NCBI RefSeq assembly: GCF_014651855.1
Contig: NZ_BMXR01000010.1
Coordinates: 124,001 to 188,000 of the forward strand
Direction: 5' to 3'
DNA length: 64,000 bases
Source of the DNA: Saccharospirillum salsuginis
Lineage (GTDB): Bacteria; Pseudomonadota; Gammaproteobacteria; Pseudomonadales; Natronospirillaceae
Under the pieces are notes generated by a model. It did not search any database and had not been told where the DNA came from. It saw nothing but the letters and a program-made list of their open reading frames with translations. Positions 16,989 through 25,468 of this stretch are shown piece by piece. Both the position numbers and the translations under genes were made by a program. Numbering within the stretch: the stretch's first letter is position 1; the number at the start of each line of letters is the position of its first letter.

Positions 16989-18064
16989 TCCGCCGTTTTA
17001 TCCGTATCTCCCTGCTCATTCTGCTGGCGGGTGCGGCCATCGCCGAATCGCCCTATGAGGTGTTGCGCAGCACCGGCGAGGGTTACGCCGAAGTGATGCC
17101 GGAACGGGCCATCAATTTCCCACAGGACCACCAGCCCCACCCGGACTACCGCATCGAATGGTGGTACCTGACCGCCAATCTGACCGACGACCGGGGTCAA
17201 CCCTGGGGCGTGCACTGGACGCTGTTTCGCCAATCTCTGGCGCCAGCCGGCCCGGTCGATGACTGGTCCAGCCGACAGGTCTGGATGGCTCACGCCGCCC
17301 TGAGCACGCCCGAGGGCCATGTTTACGGGGAACGCTTCGCCCGGGGCGGCATCGGCCAGGCCGGTGTCGCCATCGACGATGAAGAGCGTTTCGACGCCTG
17401 GCTGGACGACTGGCAATTGCTGGGCACAGGTCCCGGACCGATCCCGGGAACGCTGAGCTTCACCATCGGCGACCGCACCCTGACGCTGGAGCTGAGCGCC
17501 GATACACCCTGGGTGCTGCAGGGCCAGAACGGCTACAGCCAGAAATCGGACCAGGGGCAGGCCAGCCACTACTACAGCCAACCGCACATCCGGACCACCG
17601 GTACTTTGACTGCTCCGAACATGACCGTAAACCTGTCCGGCAAAGCCTGGCTCGACCGCGAATGGAGCTCACAGCCCCTGGCTCCTGACCAACCCGGCTG
17701 GGACTGGTTCTCCATCCACCTGGACGACGGCCATGCGCTGATGGTCTATCAATTGCGCCACGATGAAGGCGCGCCCTGGTTGAGCGGCACCTGGGTCACA
17801 CCGGATGGAAACGCCCGGCCGCTGACGGCGGACGAGATCGAACTTCGGGTAAAGGAACGAACCGAGGTGAACGTCGGACCGGAAGAAACACGGGCGCTGC
17901 CCCTGACCTGGACCCTGGCGATTCCGTCTCTGGAGCAACGCTGGGACATCCGCGCCGTTCAGCCCAACCACTGGCTCAACACCGCTTTCCCGTATTGGGA
18001 GGGGCCGATCGAGGTGACAGGCACCACGCCCGGCATGGGCTATCTGGAACTGACCGGCTATTGA
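16985..18064 (+). CDS. AttH-like exported protein (CrtC/lipocalin-like domain)
   Basis: 359 residues. Signal peptide RFIRISLLILLAGAAIA is followed by a two-domain lipocalin-like fold of the CrtC/AttH family: RIEWWYLTANL (about 50-60), VHWTLFRQSL, MAHAALS and GKAWLDREWSSQPL (about 218-231) are its conserved blocks. CrtC members are carotenoid hydratases, but AttH proteins sit next to this ABC pair and probably bind or modify a lipid-like substrate in the periplasm. It starts inside the end of the permease gene (ATGA) and overlaps the convergent esterase gene by 7 bp. Confidence 0.85.
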   Translation: MIRRFIRISLLILLAGAAIAESPYEVLRSTGEGYAEVMPERAINFPQDHQPHPDYRIEWWYLTANLTDDRGQPWGVHWTLFRQSLAPAGPVDDWSSRQVWMAHAALSTPEGHVYGERFARGGIGQAGVAIDDEERFDAWLDDWQLLGTGPGPIPGTLSFTIGDRTLTLELSADTPWVLQGQNGYSQKSDQGQASHYYSQPHIRTTGTLTAPNMTVNLSGKAWLDREWSSQPLAPDQPGWDWFSIHLDDGHALMVYQLRHDEGAPWLSGTWVTPDGNARPLTADEIELRVKERTEVNVGPEETRALPLTWTLAIPSLEQRWDIRAVQPNHWLNTAFPYWEGPIEVTGTTPGMGYLELTGY

Positions 18065-18930
18065 ATACCGCCGCTCAGCCCGTTCAGGTAGGACATCACA
18101 TCGGCGAACCCGGGCGACAGGTCCCGGAACCGGACCGAAAAGGCGCCGATCGGATCGTAGTGATTGGCCTCGGCATAGATCCGTACCTGAACCGGGACAT
18201 CGGCCGAACGGAGCGCCTCGGACAGGCTCTCGATATTTCGTCGGGCGACCTTGGAATCGTCCTCGCCCCAGATCAACAGCGCGGGCGGGTCGTCCTCGCT
18301 GACAAAATTCACCGGCTGGGTTTCGGGAATCCCGTCCGCCGCGCCGAAGACATTGATAAACTCTTGCGCCTGCAACGGCAGAAAATCATAAGGGCCGGAA
18401 AGGCCGATCCAGGCGGTCACCCGGCTTCGATCCACATCGGCCGCGACCAGATACCGCTCATCCAGCGCCAGCAGAGCCGCCGTATGCGCCCCGGCCGAAT
18501 GCCCCATCAACACCAGGCCATTGTCCCCCAGGTTCAGTTCAACCGCACGCGCGACAGCGGCAGCGCCATCCTCAATAAAAGCCGGAAACATCACTTCCGG
18601 ATTCAACCGATAATCCGGCACCACCACCCGATAGCCTTCCTCGGCCAGGGCCTGGGCCACAAAGCGATAGCCCTCCTTGTACCCCCACTGCCAGGAACCG
18701 CCATAGAAAAACACCACCGTCGGCGCACCCGTCAACGGCTCGGTCGGTCGATACACATCCATCCGCTGGCGCTCGTGATCGCCGTATTCAACGTCCGACG
18801 TCAATGTATACCCGTTGTCCGGCGTCACCAGGTTCAGGGCCGGCAAGGTACACCCGGCCAGCAAAAGCGCGGTCGCGACCCCCGTTGATCGAATCAAGCC
18901 TCCACACAGTCGTTTAAACCCGTTCGACAT
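18058..18930 (-). CDS. Lipoprotein alpha/beta hydrolase (carboxylesterase-like)
   Basis: 290 residues from ATG 18930, supported by GAGGGG just upstream. A lipoprotein signal with lipobox LLLAGC places it in the envelope. The hydrolase part has an oxyanion region VVFFYGGSWQWG, the nucleophile elbow GHSAG (serine about residue 149), an acidic stretch LIWGEDDSKV, and the catalytic histidine in EANHYDPI. It resembles BD-FAE/esterase-lipase family members acting on short acyl esters. Its 3' end overlaps that of the attH-like gene on the opposite strand. Confidence 0.85.
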   Translation of the reverse strand: MSNGFKRLCGGLIRSTGVATALLLAGCTLPALNLVTPDNGYTLTSDVEYGDHERQRMDVYRPTEPLTGAPTVVFFYGGSWQWGYKEGYRFVAQALAEEGYRVVVPDYRLNPEVMFPAFIEDGAAAVARAVELNLGDNGLVLMGHSAGAHTAALLALDERYLVAADVDRSRVTAWIGLSGPYDFLPLQAQEFINVFGAADGIPETQPVNFVSEDDPPALLIWGEDDSKVARRNIESLSEALRSADVPVQVRIYAEANHYDPIGAFSVRFRDLSPGFADVMSYLNGLSGGIQ

Positions 18931-18994
18931 ATTCCCCTCGATCATAGAATCCGCAAAGACAGCCAACATACGTTAACCGGTCGCAATCGGATGG

Positions 18995-19774
18995 TTACAC
19001 CCCTTCCCAGATCCGCTCATAGGCCCCGTCCGACTTCATCGACCGTAAACAGCCCGACAACCGCTGCAACACCGCCACCGGCATCCGAGAGTTGGCCGCC
19101 AGATACAAATCCGACGACAACTCTCCGATATCCGCCACGACCCGCAACTGCTCCAACGGCAACCCCAACTGCCCAACCCGATACGGCAACGACCGCGCAT
19201 CGCCCGCCACCAAATGCACCCGGTCGTGATACAACATCTGAATCGTATTCTCCGCCGTCCCGGTGAAATCCACCTCAAACCCCGCCTTCGCCAAAAACAG
19301 CGCCTTCACATCCTTCAACTGACCGGCCACCCGGAACCCCGCCAGTTCCCGCCAATCCGCCACCTCCGGCACAATCGATCCCCGTATCGCGAATATTTTC
19401 ACATCGTACGGCGACACCGTTCCCACCCACTCGAAATACGGTTCGCGTTCGGCATTGCGGGACATACTGTAAATCAGCGTATCGGGTTCGGTTTGCGCCA
19501 GATGATAGCTGCGCGCCCACGGCAGAGCATGAAACTCGCACCGAACCCCCGCCCGCTGACACACCTCACGCACCACCTCCGTGGCCGGACCGGCCACAAG
19601 CCCCTCGTAATCCACCACATAAGGCGGAAACGGCGTAGTCACCACTTTCAAAACCGGCGGCTCCAGCCAATCGGATTGACAGCTCTCCGTATCGGCATTC
19701 GCGTACAGACGAACCGGTAAAAACAGCCAAACAATGGCGATGAGGCGGAAAAACCAGAGTCCCGATTGAAACAT
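18995..19774 (-). CDS. Orphan periplasmic binding protein, family 3
   Basis: 259 residues. Signal peptide about 1-26 (FFRLIAIVWLFLPVRLYA). The mature part begins LKVVTTPFPPYVV, the standard opening of family 3 (amino-acid-type) binding proteins, and has WARSYHLAQTEPDTLIYSMSRNAEREPYFEWVG-like blocks (about 83-115) and a C-terminal disulfide-capable cysteine. No permease or ATPase is next to it. Such orphans often feed sensory systems or shared transporters. It is a single gene. Confidence 0.8.
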   Translation of the reverse strand: MFQSGLWFFRLIAIVWLFLPVRLYANADTESCQSDWLEPPVLKVVTTPFPPYVVDYEGLVAGPATEVVREVCQRAGVRCEFHALPWARSYHLAQTEPDTLIYSMSRNAEREPYFEWVGTVSPYDVKIFAIRGSIVPEVADWRELAGFRVAGQLKDVKALFLAKAGFEVDFTGTAENTIQMLYHDRVHLVAGDARSLPYRVGQLGLPLEQLRVVADIGELSSDLYLAANSRMPVAVLQRLSGCLRSMKSDGAYERIWEGV

Positions 19775-19937
19775 AAGACGTCCTTCGTCGAGGGAGTGTT
19801 AAGAATCAGGGGAAGTATAAAGACTTGTCGAGGGAGGGATACAGAAACAATTTGAAAGGGGTTGCACAGCCAGTATCCGGTACAGGGCATTAGGTAAAAA
19901 AGGAAGTGGACGATAAGCCGTGGCGACACAACAAGTG

Positions 19938-20055
19938 TCCGTTGTCGGGGTAAGCCACTGCAGGGTAGTGGGCGGCATGGATGCCGCCGTCTAGCCCCCA
20001 TGGATGGGTTCACGGCGACCCAGCAGTGGCTTACCCCGACGGCGGGCACGGACCA
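19938..20055 (+). repeat. Two-stem intergenic repeat, copy 5
   Basis: Outer arms GTCGGGGTAAGCCACTG/CAGTGGCTTACCCCGAC, 17 perfect pairs; inner hairpin GGCGGCATGGATGCCGCC; core CATGGATGGGTTCACGGCGACCC; 3' boundary GCACGGACCACTGGCA. It lies in the 351-bp gap downstream of prpD, where nothing else was recognised. Confidence 0.85.
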
Positions 20056-20125
20056 CTGGCAACAGATCAACCGTGGCACAACAAGACGGTGGCAACCAAC
20101 CATCCATCACCACCGTCTAACAAGG

Positions 20126-21610
20126 TCAGATAACGAACTGATCCATAAACGTATGAACCGGCGTCGCCTTCAGACGATCGGCATCCTTACAGAGCTCGAA
20201 AATCGCCTGACTGCGTCCGGCCGGGAAACGGGTCGCCAGATTCGCCTGGAACTTCTTCTCCAGCAACGGAATTCCCTCCTCACGACGACGACGATGACCG
20301 ATCGGATACTCCACCGCCACCTGCTCCGTACTGGAACCGTCCTTGAAGAACACCTGAATGGCGTTCGCAATGGAGCGCATTGAAGGCTCGTGGTATTCCT
20401 CGCTGTAACGCTTGTCTTCCACGATCTCCATCTTATCGCGCAGCTCGTCAATCTCCGGATGGGCCGCGTGGAAATCGTCCTCGTAATGCTCCGCCACCAG
20501 ATTACCGAAAATCAGCGGTACGGCCGCCATATATTGCAAACAGTGGTCGCGGTCGGCCGCATTCGCCAGTTGTCCGACCTTGCTGATGATGCGGATCGCG
20601 GACTCGTGGGTGGTGATCACCACCTTGTCGATCTCATCCAGCCGGTCTTTCACCTGCGGGTGCAGAGTCACAGCCGCCTCGGCGGCAGTCTGGGCGTGGA
20701 ACTCGGCCGGGAAGCTGATCTTGAACAACACATGCTCCATGACATAACTGCCGTAATCGCGCTGGAAGCTGAATTGTCTTTGCTCTTCCGGCTTCACCTG
20801 CTGGTCCTTGTTGGTCTTACTGAACAGGACGTCGTAGAAGCCCCATTGCGGCGCACTTAGCGCACCCGGAATACCCATTTCACCGCGCATGGCGATATCG
20901 ACCAGACGTACAGCGCGGCTGGTGGCATCGCCGGCCGCCCAGCTCTTGCGTGAACCGGCGTTCGGCGCATGACGGTAGGTACGCAGCGCCTGACCGTCGA
21001 CCCAGGCGTGGGACAGCGCGCTGAGCGTCTGCTCGCGATTGGCACCCATCAGCTTGGCAACAACGGCGGTGGAAGCGACCTTGACCAGGACGACGTGGTC
21101 CAGACCGACGCGGTTGAAGGAGTTCTCCAACGCCAGAATGCCCTGGATTTCGTGCGCCTTGATCATGGCTTCCAACACGTCGGCCATGGTCAGCGGTTGC
21201 TCGCCCCGGCTGAGTTTGACCTGGGAGATGTGGTCGGCTACGGCCAGAATCGCACCCAGATTATCGGACGGGTGGCCCCATTCGGCAGCGAGCCAGGTGT
21301 CGTTGTAATCGAGCCAGCGGACGATGGCGCCGATGTCCCAGGCAGCCTTGACCGGGTCGAGACGCAGTTGGGTGCCGGGGACGCGGGCGCCGTTGGGAAC
21401 GACGGTGCCTTCGACCAGCGGGCCGAGGTGCTTGGTGCACTCGGGGAAGCGCAGGGCGAGCAAGCCGCAGCCGAGGGTGTCCATCAGGCAGTTGCGGGCG
21501 GTGTCCCAGGCTTCGTCGCTGGTGACGTCGTAGTTCAGTACGTAGTCGGCGATGTCCTGGAGTACCTGGTCGTAATCCGGACGTTCATTCAAGTCAACGT
21601 TTGCACTCAT
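20126..21610 (-). CDS. prpD: 2-methylcitrate dehydratase PrpD
   Basis: 494 residues, the usual MmgE/PrpD size. The start at 21610 follows AGGAA; an upstream frame is repeat sequence. Conserved blocks include WLDYNDTWLAAEWGHPSDNLGAIL (split at about 100-123), SALSHAWVDG and RSWAAGDATSRAV-like KSWAAGDATSRAV. It dehydrates 2-methylcitrate to 2-methyl-cis-aconitate in propionate breakdown. It is last of the prp genes; no acnD or prpF is present, which is consistent with using PrpD for this step. A 324-bp repeat-filled gap separates it from prpC. Confidence 0.95.
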   Translation of the reverse strand: MSANVDLNERPDYDQVLQDIADYVLNYDVTSDEAWDTARNCLMDTLGCGLLALRFPECTKHLGPLVEGTVVPNGARVPGTQLRLDPVKAAWDIGAIVRWLDYNDTWLAAEWGHPSDNLGAILAVADHISQVKLSRGEQPLTMADVLEAMIKAHEIQGILALENSFNRVGLDHVVLVKVASTAVVAKLMGANREQTLSALSHAWVDGQALRTYRHAPNAGSRKSWAAGDATSRAVRLVDIAMRGEMGIPGALSAPQWGFYDVLFSKTNKDQQVKPEEQRQFSFQRDYGSYVMEHVLFKISFPAEFHAQTAAEAAVTLHPQVKDRLDEIDKVVITTHESAIRIISKVGQLANAADRDHCLQYMAAVPLIFGNLVAEHYEDDFHAAHPEIDELRDKMEIVEDKRYSEEYHEPSMRSIANAIQVFFKDGSSTEQVAVEYPIGHRRRREEGIPLLEKKFQANLATRFPAGRSQAIFELCKDADRLKATPVHTFMDQFVI

Positions 21611-21679
21611 GGTGGTTCCTGTTTTGGTTCTGTGGTTTGTCTGAGTTCGGTGGTTGGTCTGGGTTCGGTGGCTGTGGTT

Positions 21680-21800
21680 CGCGACTGCTACCGGGGGTAA
21701 CCCCATCGGGGTCGCCGTGTATCCATCCATGGAGGCTTGACCTCGGCATCCATGCCTCGCACATCCCCGCTGGGGTTACCCCCGGCATCAGCCGCTGGCT
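21680..21800 (-). repeat. Two-stem intergenic repeat, copy 6
   Basis: Outer arms GGGGGTAACCCCA/TGGGGTTACCCCC; inner hairpin GGCATCCATGCC; reverse orientation core (GTCGCCGTGTATCCATCCATGG). It lies between prpC and prpD. Confidence 0.8.
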
Positions 21801-21813
21801 TCGAAGCCAAATC

Positions 21814-21932
21814 GTAGGGTGGGCACTGCCCACCATTGATCAACCACCGTATTCCACCCGTATTTCGGTATTCGATTGAGGTACCCATTGCCATTTGCGT
21901 GGTTACTTGTGGTGGGCATTGCCCACCCTACG
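21814..21932. repeat. GTAGGGTGGGC inverted repeat (family 2), between prpC and prpD
   Basis: Ends GTAGGGTGGGCACTGCCCACC and GGTGGGCATTGCCCACCCTAC. The right end lies 2 bp from the prpC stop codon, so it would form a hairpin in the prpC 3' end. Confidence 0.75.
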
Positions 21933-21934
21933 TA

Positions 21935-23059
21935 TTAACGCTCACTCAACGGTACGAACTTCCGCAACTCGGGGCCGGTGTAATCCGCGCTTGGCCGGAT
22001 AATCCGGTTGTTTTCCCGCTGCTCTTTGATGTGCGCGGTCCAACCACTGACCCGAGACATCACAAAGATCGGTGTGAACAACGCGGTCGGAATGCCTAGG
22101 GCGTGGTAGGCGGAGGCGTGGAAGAAGTCGGCGTTGCAGAACAGTTCTTTCTCCCGCCACATGACTTCTTCGCACCGCACGGAGATGTCGTACAGTTTGG
22201 AGTCGCCACTCTCTTCCGCCAGCTTGCGCGACCAGTCCTTGATGATGGCGTTGCGCGGGTCTTTGGTGCGGTAGACGGCGTGGCCGAAGCCCATGATTTT
22301 TTCTTTGTTTTCGAGCATCTTGAGCAGTTTCTGCTCGGCGTCGTCGGGGTCGTTGAAGCCCTGGATCATCTCCATGGCGGCTTCGTTGGCGCCGCCGTGC
22401 AATGGCCCACGCAAGGTGCCGATGGCGCCGGTGACGGCGCTGAAGATGTCGGTCAGGGTGCTGGCGGCGACCCGGGCGTTGAAGGTGGAGGCGTTGAATT
22501 CGTGCTCGGCGTAGAGGATGAGCGAGGCGTGCATGACTTTGATGTGGGTCGGGTCGGGCTCGCTCTGGTGCAGCAGGGTGAGGAAGTGCTCGCCGATGCT
22601 GTCGGCATCGGAGTCGGTGTCGATGCGTTTGCCGTTCGCGGCGTAGTGGTGCCAGTAGCAGATGATGCTGGGAAAGGCGGCGAGCATGCGTTCGATTTTG
22701 TCGTCCTGCTCGCTGAAATCGGCTTCGGGTTCAAGGACGCCGAGCATGGAGCATCCGGTGCGCATGACGTCCATGGGGTGGGCGCTGGCGGGGATGCGTT
22801 CGAGGACGTCTTTAAGCGCTTGCGGCAGTTCGCGTTTTTTGGCGAGCCGGGTTTTATAGCTATCCAGTTCGCTGGCGGTCGGCAGTTCACCGTGTTGCAG
22901 CAGGTAGGCGACTTCTTCGAACTGGGCCTGGTCGGCGAGGCTTTGAATGTCGTAGCCGACGTAGGTGAGGCCGCTGCCATCCTGGCCGACGGTACACAAA
23001 CGGGTTGCTCCGGCGACCTGGCCTCTCAGACCGGCGCCTCCAAGTGCTTTCTTAACCAT
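21935..23059 (-). CDS. prpC: 2-methylcitrate synthase PrpC
   Basis: 374 residues, the citrate-synthase fold. The start at 23059 has a near-perfect GGAGGTCAGTC site; longer frames upstream are repeat DNA. Active-site blocks are present: a histidine in EHEFNAST, GPLHGGANEAAMEM and GFGHAVYRTKDPR. It condenses propionyl-CoA with oxaloacetate. The length and the position between prpB and prpD argue for methylcitrate rather than citrate synthase. A 453-bp gap holding two repeats separates it from prpB upstream. Confidence 0.95.
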   Translation of the reverse strand: MVKKALGGAGLRGQVAGATRLCTVGQDGSGLTYVGYDIQSLADQAQFEEVAYLLQHGELPTASELDSYKTRLAKKRELPQALKDVLERIPASAHPMDVMRTGCSMLGVLEPEADFSEQDDKIERMLAAFPSIICYWHHYAANGKRIDTDSDADSIGEHFLTLLHQSEPDPTHIKVMHASLILYAEHEFNASTFNARVAASTLTDIFSAVTGAIGTLRGPLHGGANEAAMEMIQGFNDPDDAEQKLLKMLENKEKIMGFGHAVYRTKDPRNAIIKDWSRKLAEESGDSKLYDISVRCEEVMWREKELFCNADFFHASAYHALGIPTALFTPIFVMSRVSGWTAHIKEQRENNRIIRPSADYTGPELRKFVPLSER

Positions 23060-23171
23060 GACTGACCTCCTGGTTGTGTTCTTGTGTCGGGGTCGGTTTT
23101 TGCCCCTGTACTGCCATTGGTGTGTTGGTTGCCTGGGTATGTGAACCCTTGGGCCACTTTTTGCCATTGGT

Positions 23172-23290
23172 CCGTGTTCGGTGCGGGGGTAGCCCCAATC
23201 GGGGTCGCTGTGAATCCATCCATGGACGCTTGACCTCGGCATCCATGCCTCGGACATCCCCGCTTGGGGCTACCCCCGCGCCGAACACTC
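23172..23290 (-). repeat. Two-stem intergenic repeat, copy 7
   Basis: Outer arms GCGGGGGTAGCCCCAA/TTGGGGCTACCCCCGC; inner hairpin GGCATCCATGCC; reverse orientation; boundary sequence TGCCATTGGTCCGTG on the left matches the GGACCACTGGCA edge of other copies. It lies upstream of prpC. Confidence 0.82.
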
Positions 23291-23365
23291 ACATCTGTGC
23301 CACTTCATTGAGAAAACGTCCTTTACTTCTGTGACCATTACCGGGATGTAGAGTCCACCGCAGAC

Positions 23366-23486
23366 TAGCGCCGGATGCCGGGTAGACCTATACGGGGATG
23401 TCGGCCGCCCGGACGGCGGCCGTCAAGCTCCCATGGATGGGTTCACAGCGACCCCGAATAGGTCTACCCGGTAGCCGGCGCGGGTT
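23366..23486 (+). repeat. Two-stem intergenic repeat, copy 8
   Basis: Outer arms GGGTAGACCTAT/ATAGGTCTACCC; inner hairpin CGGCCGCC...GGCGGCCG; core CATGGATGGGTTCACAGCGACCCC; 3' boundary GCGCGGGTT. It lies just downstream of prpB, opposed to copy 7. Confidence 0.82.
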
Positions 23487-23512
23487 TAACCACAAAACTC
23501 CACAGTCTTCAT

Positions 23513-24397
23513 TCAACCCTTGGAACTGGCGAACAGCTCATCCAGTTTTTGCTCGAATTCGTGGTAGTTCAGAACGTCGTACAAGTCCATCCGGGTCTGC
23601 ATTTTGTCGACAACGGCTTTCTGGTCGCCGTTGTCGTGGATGCTTTGGTACACCTCCAACGCGGCGAGGCTCATGGCGCGGAAAGCGCTGAGCGGGTACA
23701 GGACCATGGCGACGCCGACGTCGGCGAGTTCTTTCTGGTTAAAGAGCGGTGTTTTGCCGAACTCGGTGATGTTGGCGAGGATGGGGACGTTGAGCGCGTT
23801 GGCAAAGGCCTGGTAGTCCTCGAGGGTGTGGACGGCTTCGGCGAAGATGGCGTCGGCGCCGGCGTCTACACAGGCTCGGGCGCGGTCGATGGCGGCGTCG
23901 AGGCCTTCCTGGGCGAAGGCGTCGGTGCGGGCCATGACGAAGAAGTCTTCGTCGTGGCGGGCGTCGACGCAGGCTTTGATGCGGTCGACCATTTCGCCTT
24001 TGCTGACGATTTCCTTGTTGGGGCGGTGGCCGCAGCGTTTCTGCAGGACCTGGTCTTCGATGTGGATGGCGGCGACACCGGCGCGTTCCATTTCACGGAC
24101 GGTGCGGGTGATGTTGAAGGCGCCGCCGAAGCCGGTGTCGATGTCGACGAGCAGTGGCAGATCGCTGGCGGCGGTGATGCGGCGGGCATCTTCGACGACG
24201 TCGTTCATGGTGGTGACGCCAAGGTCGGGCAGGCCGAAGGAGGCGTTGGCGACGCCGCCGCCGGAGAGGTATATGGCCTGGTGTCCGGCGCGTTCGGCGA
24301 GCATGGCGCTGTAGGCGTTGACGGCGCCGACGATGGGCAGTGGTTGGTGGTTGGTCAGGGCGTCTCGAAAACGGCGTCCGGCGGTCTTGGCGGTCAT
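23513..24397 (-). CDS. prpB: Methylisocitrate lyase PrpB
   Basis: 294 residues. The isocitrate-lyase superfamily catalytic signature KRCGH is at 120-124, with metal-binding acidic residues in VDIDTGFGG (84-92) and HIEDQ (112-116). It cleaves 2-methylisocitrate to pyruvate and succinate, the last step of the methylcitrate cycle. Its ATG overlaps the end of the GntR regulator gene (ATGA), so both are made from one message starting at the promoter near 25.1 kb. Confidence 0.96.
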   Translation of the reverse strand: MTAKTAGRRFRDALTNHQPLPIVGAVNAYSAMLAERAGHQAIYLSGGGVANASFGLPDLGVTTMNDVVEDARRITAASDLPLLVDIDTGFGGAFNITRTVREMERAGVAAIHIEDQVLQKRCGHRPNKEIVSKGEMVDRIKACVDARHDEDFFVMARTDAFAQEGLDAAIDRARACVDAGADAIFAEAVHTLEDYQAFANALNVPILANITEFGKTPLFNQKELADVGVAMVLYPLSAFRAMSLAALEVYQSIHDNGDQKAVVDKMQTRMDLYDVLNYHEFEQKLDELFASSKG

Positions 24398-25059
24398 GAA
24401 GGTGTCTCCTCTGTTTGGAGTTGTTCGAGCACGCGACGTGCCGAGCGTATGTGTCGTTTCATAAGCAGGGAGGCGAGTTCGCCGTCGCGCTGCTGCAGGG
24501 CTTCATAGATGCGTTGGTGTTCTTCCAGGGCCTGGCGGGGTCTGCGTCGCCGGTGGGCGGACTGGAAGCGGAACATGCGCACCCGTTGGTACAGTTCGTC
24601 GCACAGCAGACTGATCAGCCAGCGGTTGCCGCTGGCCTGGATGATGTTGAAGTGAAAGTCGAGATCTCCGTCCTGCTGAATGTAGAACTGGCCGTCCTGG
24701 TCGTCCAGGTAGTGGGCATGTCGGTCGAGGATGCGGCCGAGTTCGGCGAGTTCGTCGTCGGTCATGCGTTCGGCGGCGAGTTCGCAGGCGAGGGATTCGA
24801 GGTTTTCGCGGATCTGGTAGAGCTCGATGAGTTCCTGACGGTCGATGCCGACGACCTGGGCGCCGACATGGGGCACTTTGCGGACGAGTTTGCGCGATTC
24901 GAGGCGGTGCAGGGCTTCACGCAGGGGCCCCCGGCTGATGCCGAGCTCGCGGCTGAGGTCGGATTCGCGCAAGCGGCTGTGCGGCGCCAGTTCGCCGGTG
25001 ACGATGGCGTCGAGCAGTTGCTGGTAGATCCGGTCGACCTGGGTTCTCGATTCCGTCAT
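24394..25059 (-). CDS. GntR-family (FCD) regulator of the prp genes
   Basis: 221 residues. An N-terminal winged helix (about 8-72; SRELGISRGPLREALHRLESRKLV) is joined to an all-helical FCD ligand domain (about 80-210), with metal-ligand type residues D and H in DLDFHFNI and the later HQRIYEAL and KRHIRSA. It leads the prp genes and very likely represses them until a methylcitrate-pathway intermediate binds. Two matching palindromic sites flank its promoter, one covering its own start codon, so autoregulation is expected. Confidence 0.92.
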   Translation of the reverse strand: MTESRTQVDRIYQQLLDAIVTGELAPHSRLRESDLSRELGISRGPLREALHRLESRKLVRKVPHVGAQVVGIDRQELIELYQIRENLESLACELAAERMTDDELAELGRILDRHAHYLDDQDGQFYIQQDGDLDFHFNIIQASGNRWLISLLCDELYQRVRMFRFQSAHRRRRPRQALEEHQRIYEALQQRDGELASLLMKRHIRSARRVLEQLQTEETPS

Positions 25060-25069
25060 TGTCTACAAT
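25058..25069. promoter_or_regulatory. GntR operator-like site 1
   Basis: ATTGTCTACAAT, a palindrome apart from its two centre bases, of the TTGTNNACAA form used by FCD-type GntR regulators. It overlaps the gntR start codon. Confidence 0.7.
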
Positions 25070-25085
25070 CTTCACGGTTTTCGGC

Positions 25086-25114
25086 ATTAAACCTGAATAG
25101 TCGCGATAGTTCAA
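25086..25114 (-). promoter_or_regulatory. Sigma-70 promoter of gntR-prp
   Basis: On the minus strand TTGAAC (25114-25109), a 17-base spacer and TTTAAT (25091-25086). It lies between the two operator-like sites, so either bound site would block it. Confidence 0.7.
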
Positions 25115-25120
25115 TGACAC

Positions 25121-25132
25121 TTTGTAGACAAT
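25121..25132. promoter_or_regulatory. GntR operator-like site 2
   Basis: TTTGTAGACAAT, matching site 1 in TTGT...ACAAT and lying just upstream of the -35 box of the gntR-prp promoter. Confidence 0.7.
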
Positions 25133-25202
25133 TAGTCTGAGAGGTGTTTCGGAAGGGGCTTCGGGTTGCATCCGGTGGCTCGGCTTTAAGGTGGCTAGAG
25201 TT

Positions 25203-25323
25203 CGCACCTGGTGGCGGGGTAGACGCCTGGAGGGTCGTCGTGAATACTTCCCTGTAGACTAGACCGCAGCATCCATGCTGCGGACTTCCCTCCAGACGTC
25301 TACCCCGCCACCAGGCGCTTGGC
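25203..25323 (-). repeat. Two-stem intergenic repeat, copy 9
   Basis: Outer arms CCTGGTGGCGGGGTAGACG/CGTCTACCCCGCCACCAGG, 19 perfect pairs; inner hairpin CCGCAGCA...TGCTGCGG; reverse orientation core with TACTTCCCTGTAG. It lies upstream of the gntR-prp promoter in a 409-bp gap that also holds the next terminator. Confidence 0.82.
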
Positions 25324-25402
25324 TCAGCGGCCGCTTTAAAAGACAAGCATCCCTGCCAAAGCTTTTTCAGATTCCAAGGGCTCTATTCGGGGCCCACTAA
25401 CG

Positions 25403-25440
25403 TAAAAAGCCCTCACCATTTGTCCAGCAAGGGCTTTCAA
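25403..25440 (-). terminator. Rho-independent terminator of the 25.5-28.5 kb unit
   Basis: Minus strand: AAAGCCCT, a 16-base loop, AGGGCTTT, then a short T run. It follows the lipoprotein stop codon by about 30 bp. Confidence 0.82.
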
Positions 25441-25468
25441 ATAAATCAGTAGTAAGGGGTTCTTGGAC

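Noticed and set aside
16985..18064. Carotenoid hydratase CrtC
   Set aside because: The domain is shared, but there is no carotenoid gene nearby and the tight coupling to ATPase and FtsX permease fits AttH.
23026..23334. Small proteins rich in MDGFTAT and RGMDAEVK-like sequence between prpB and prpC
   Set aside because: They are read from the repeat core and recur at every copy in different frames, with no ribosome sites. This is DNA-level conservation, not coding.
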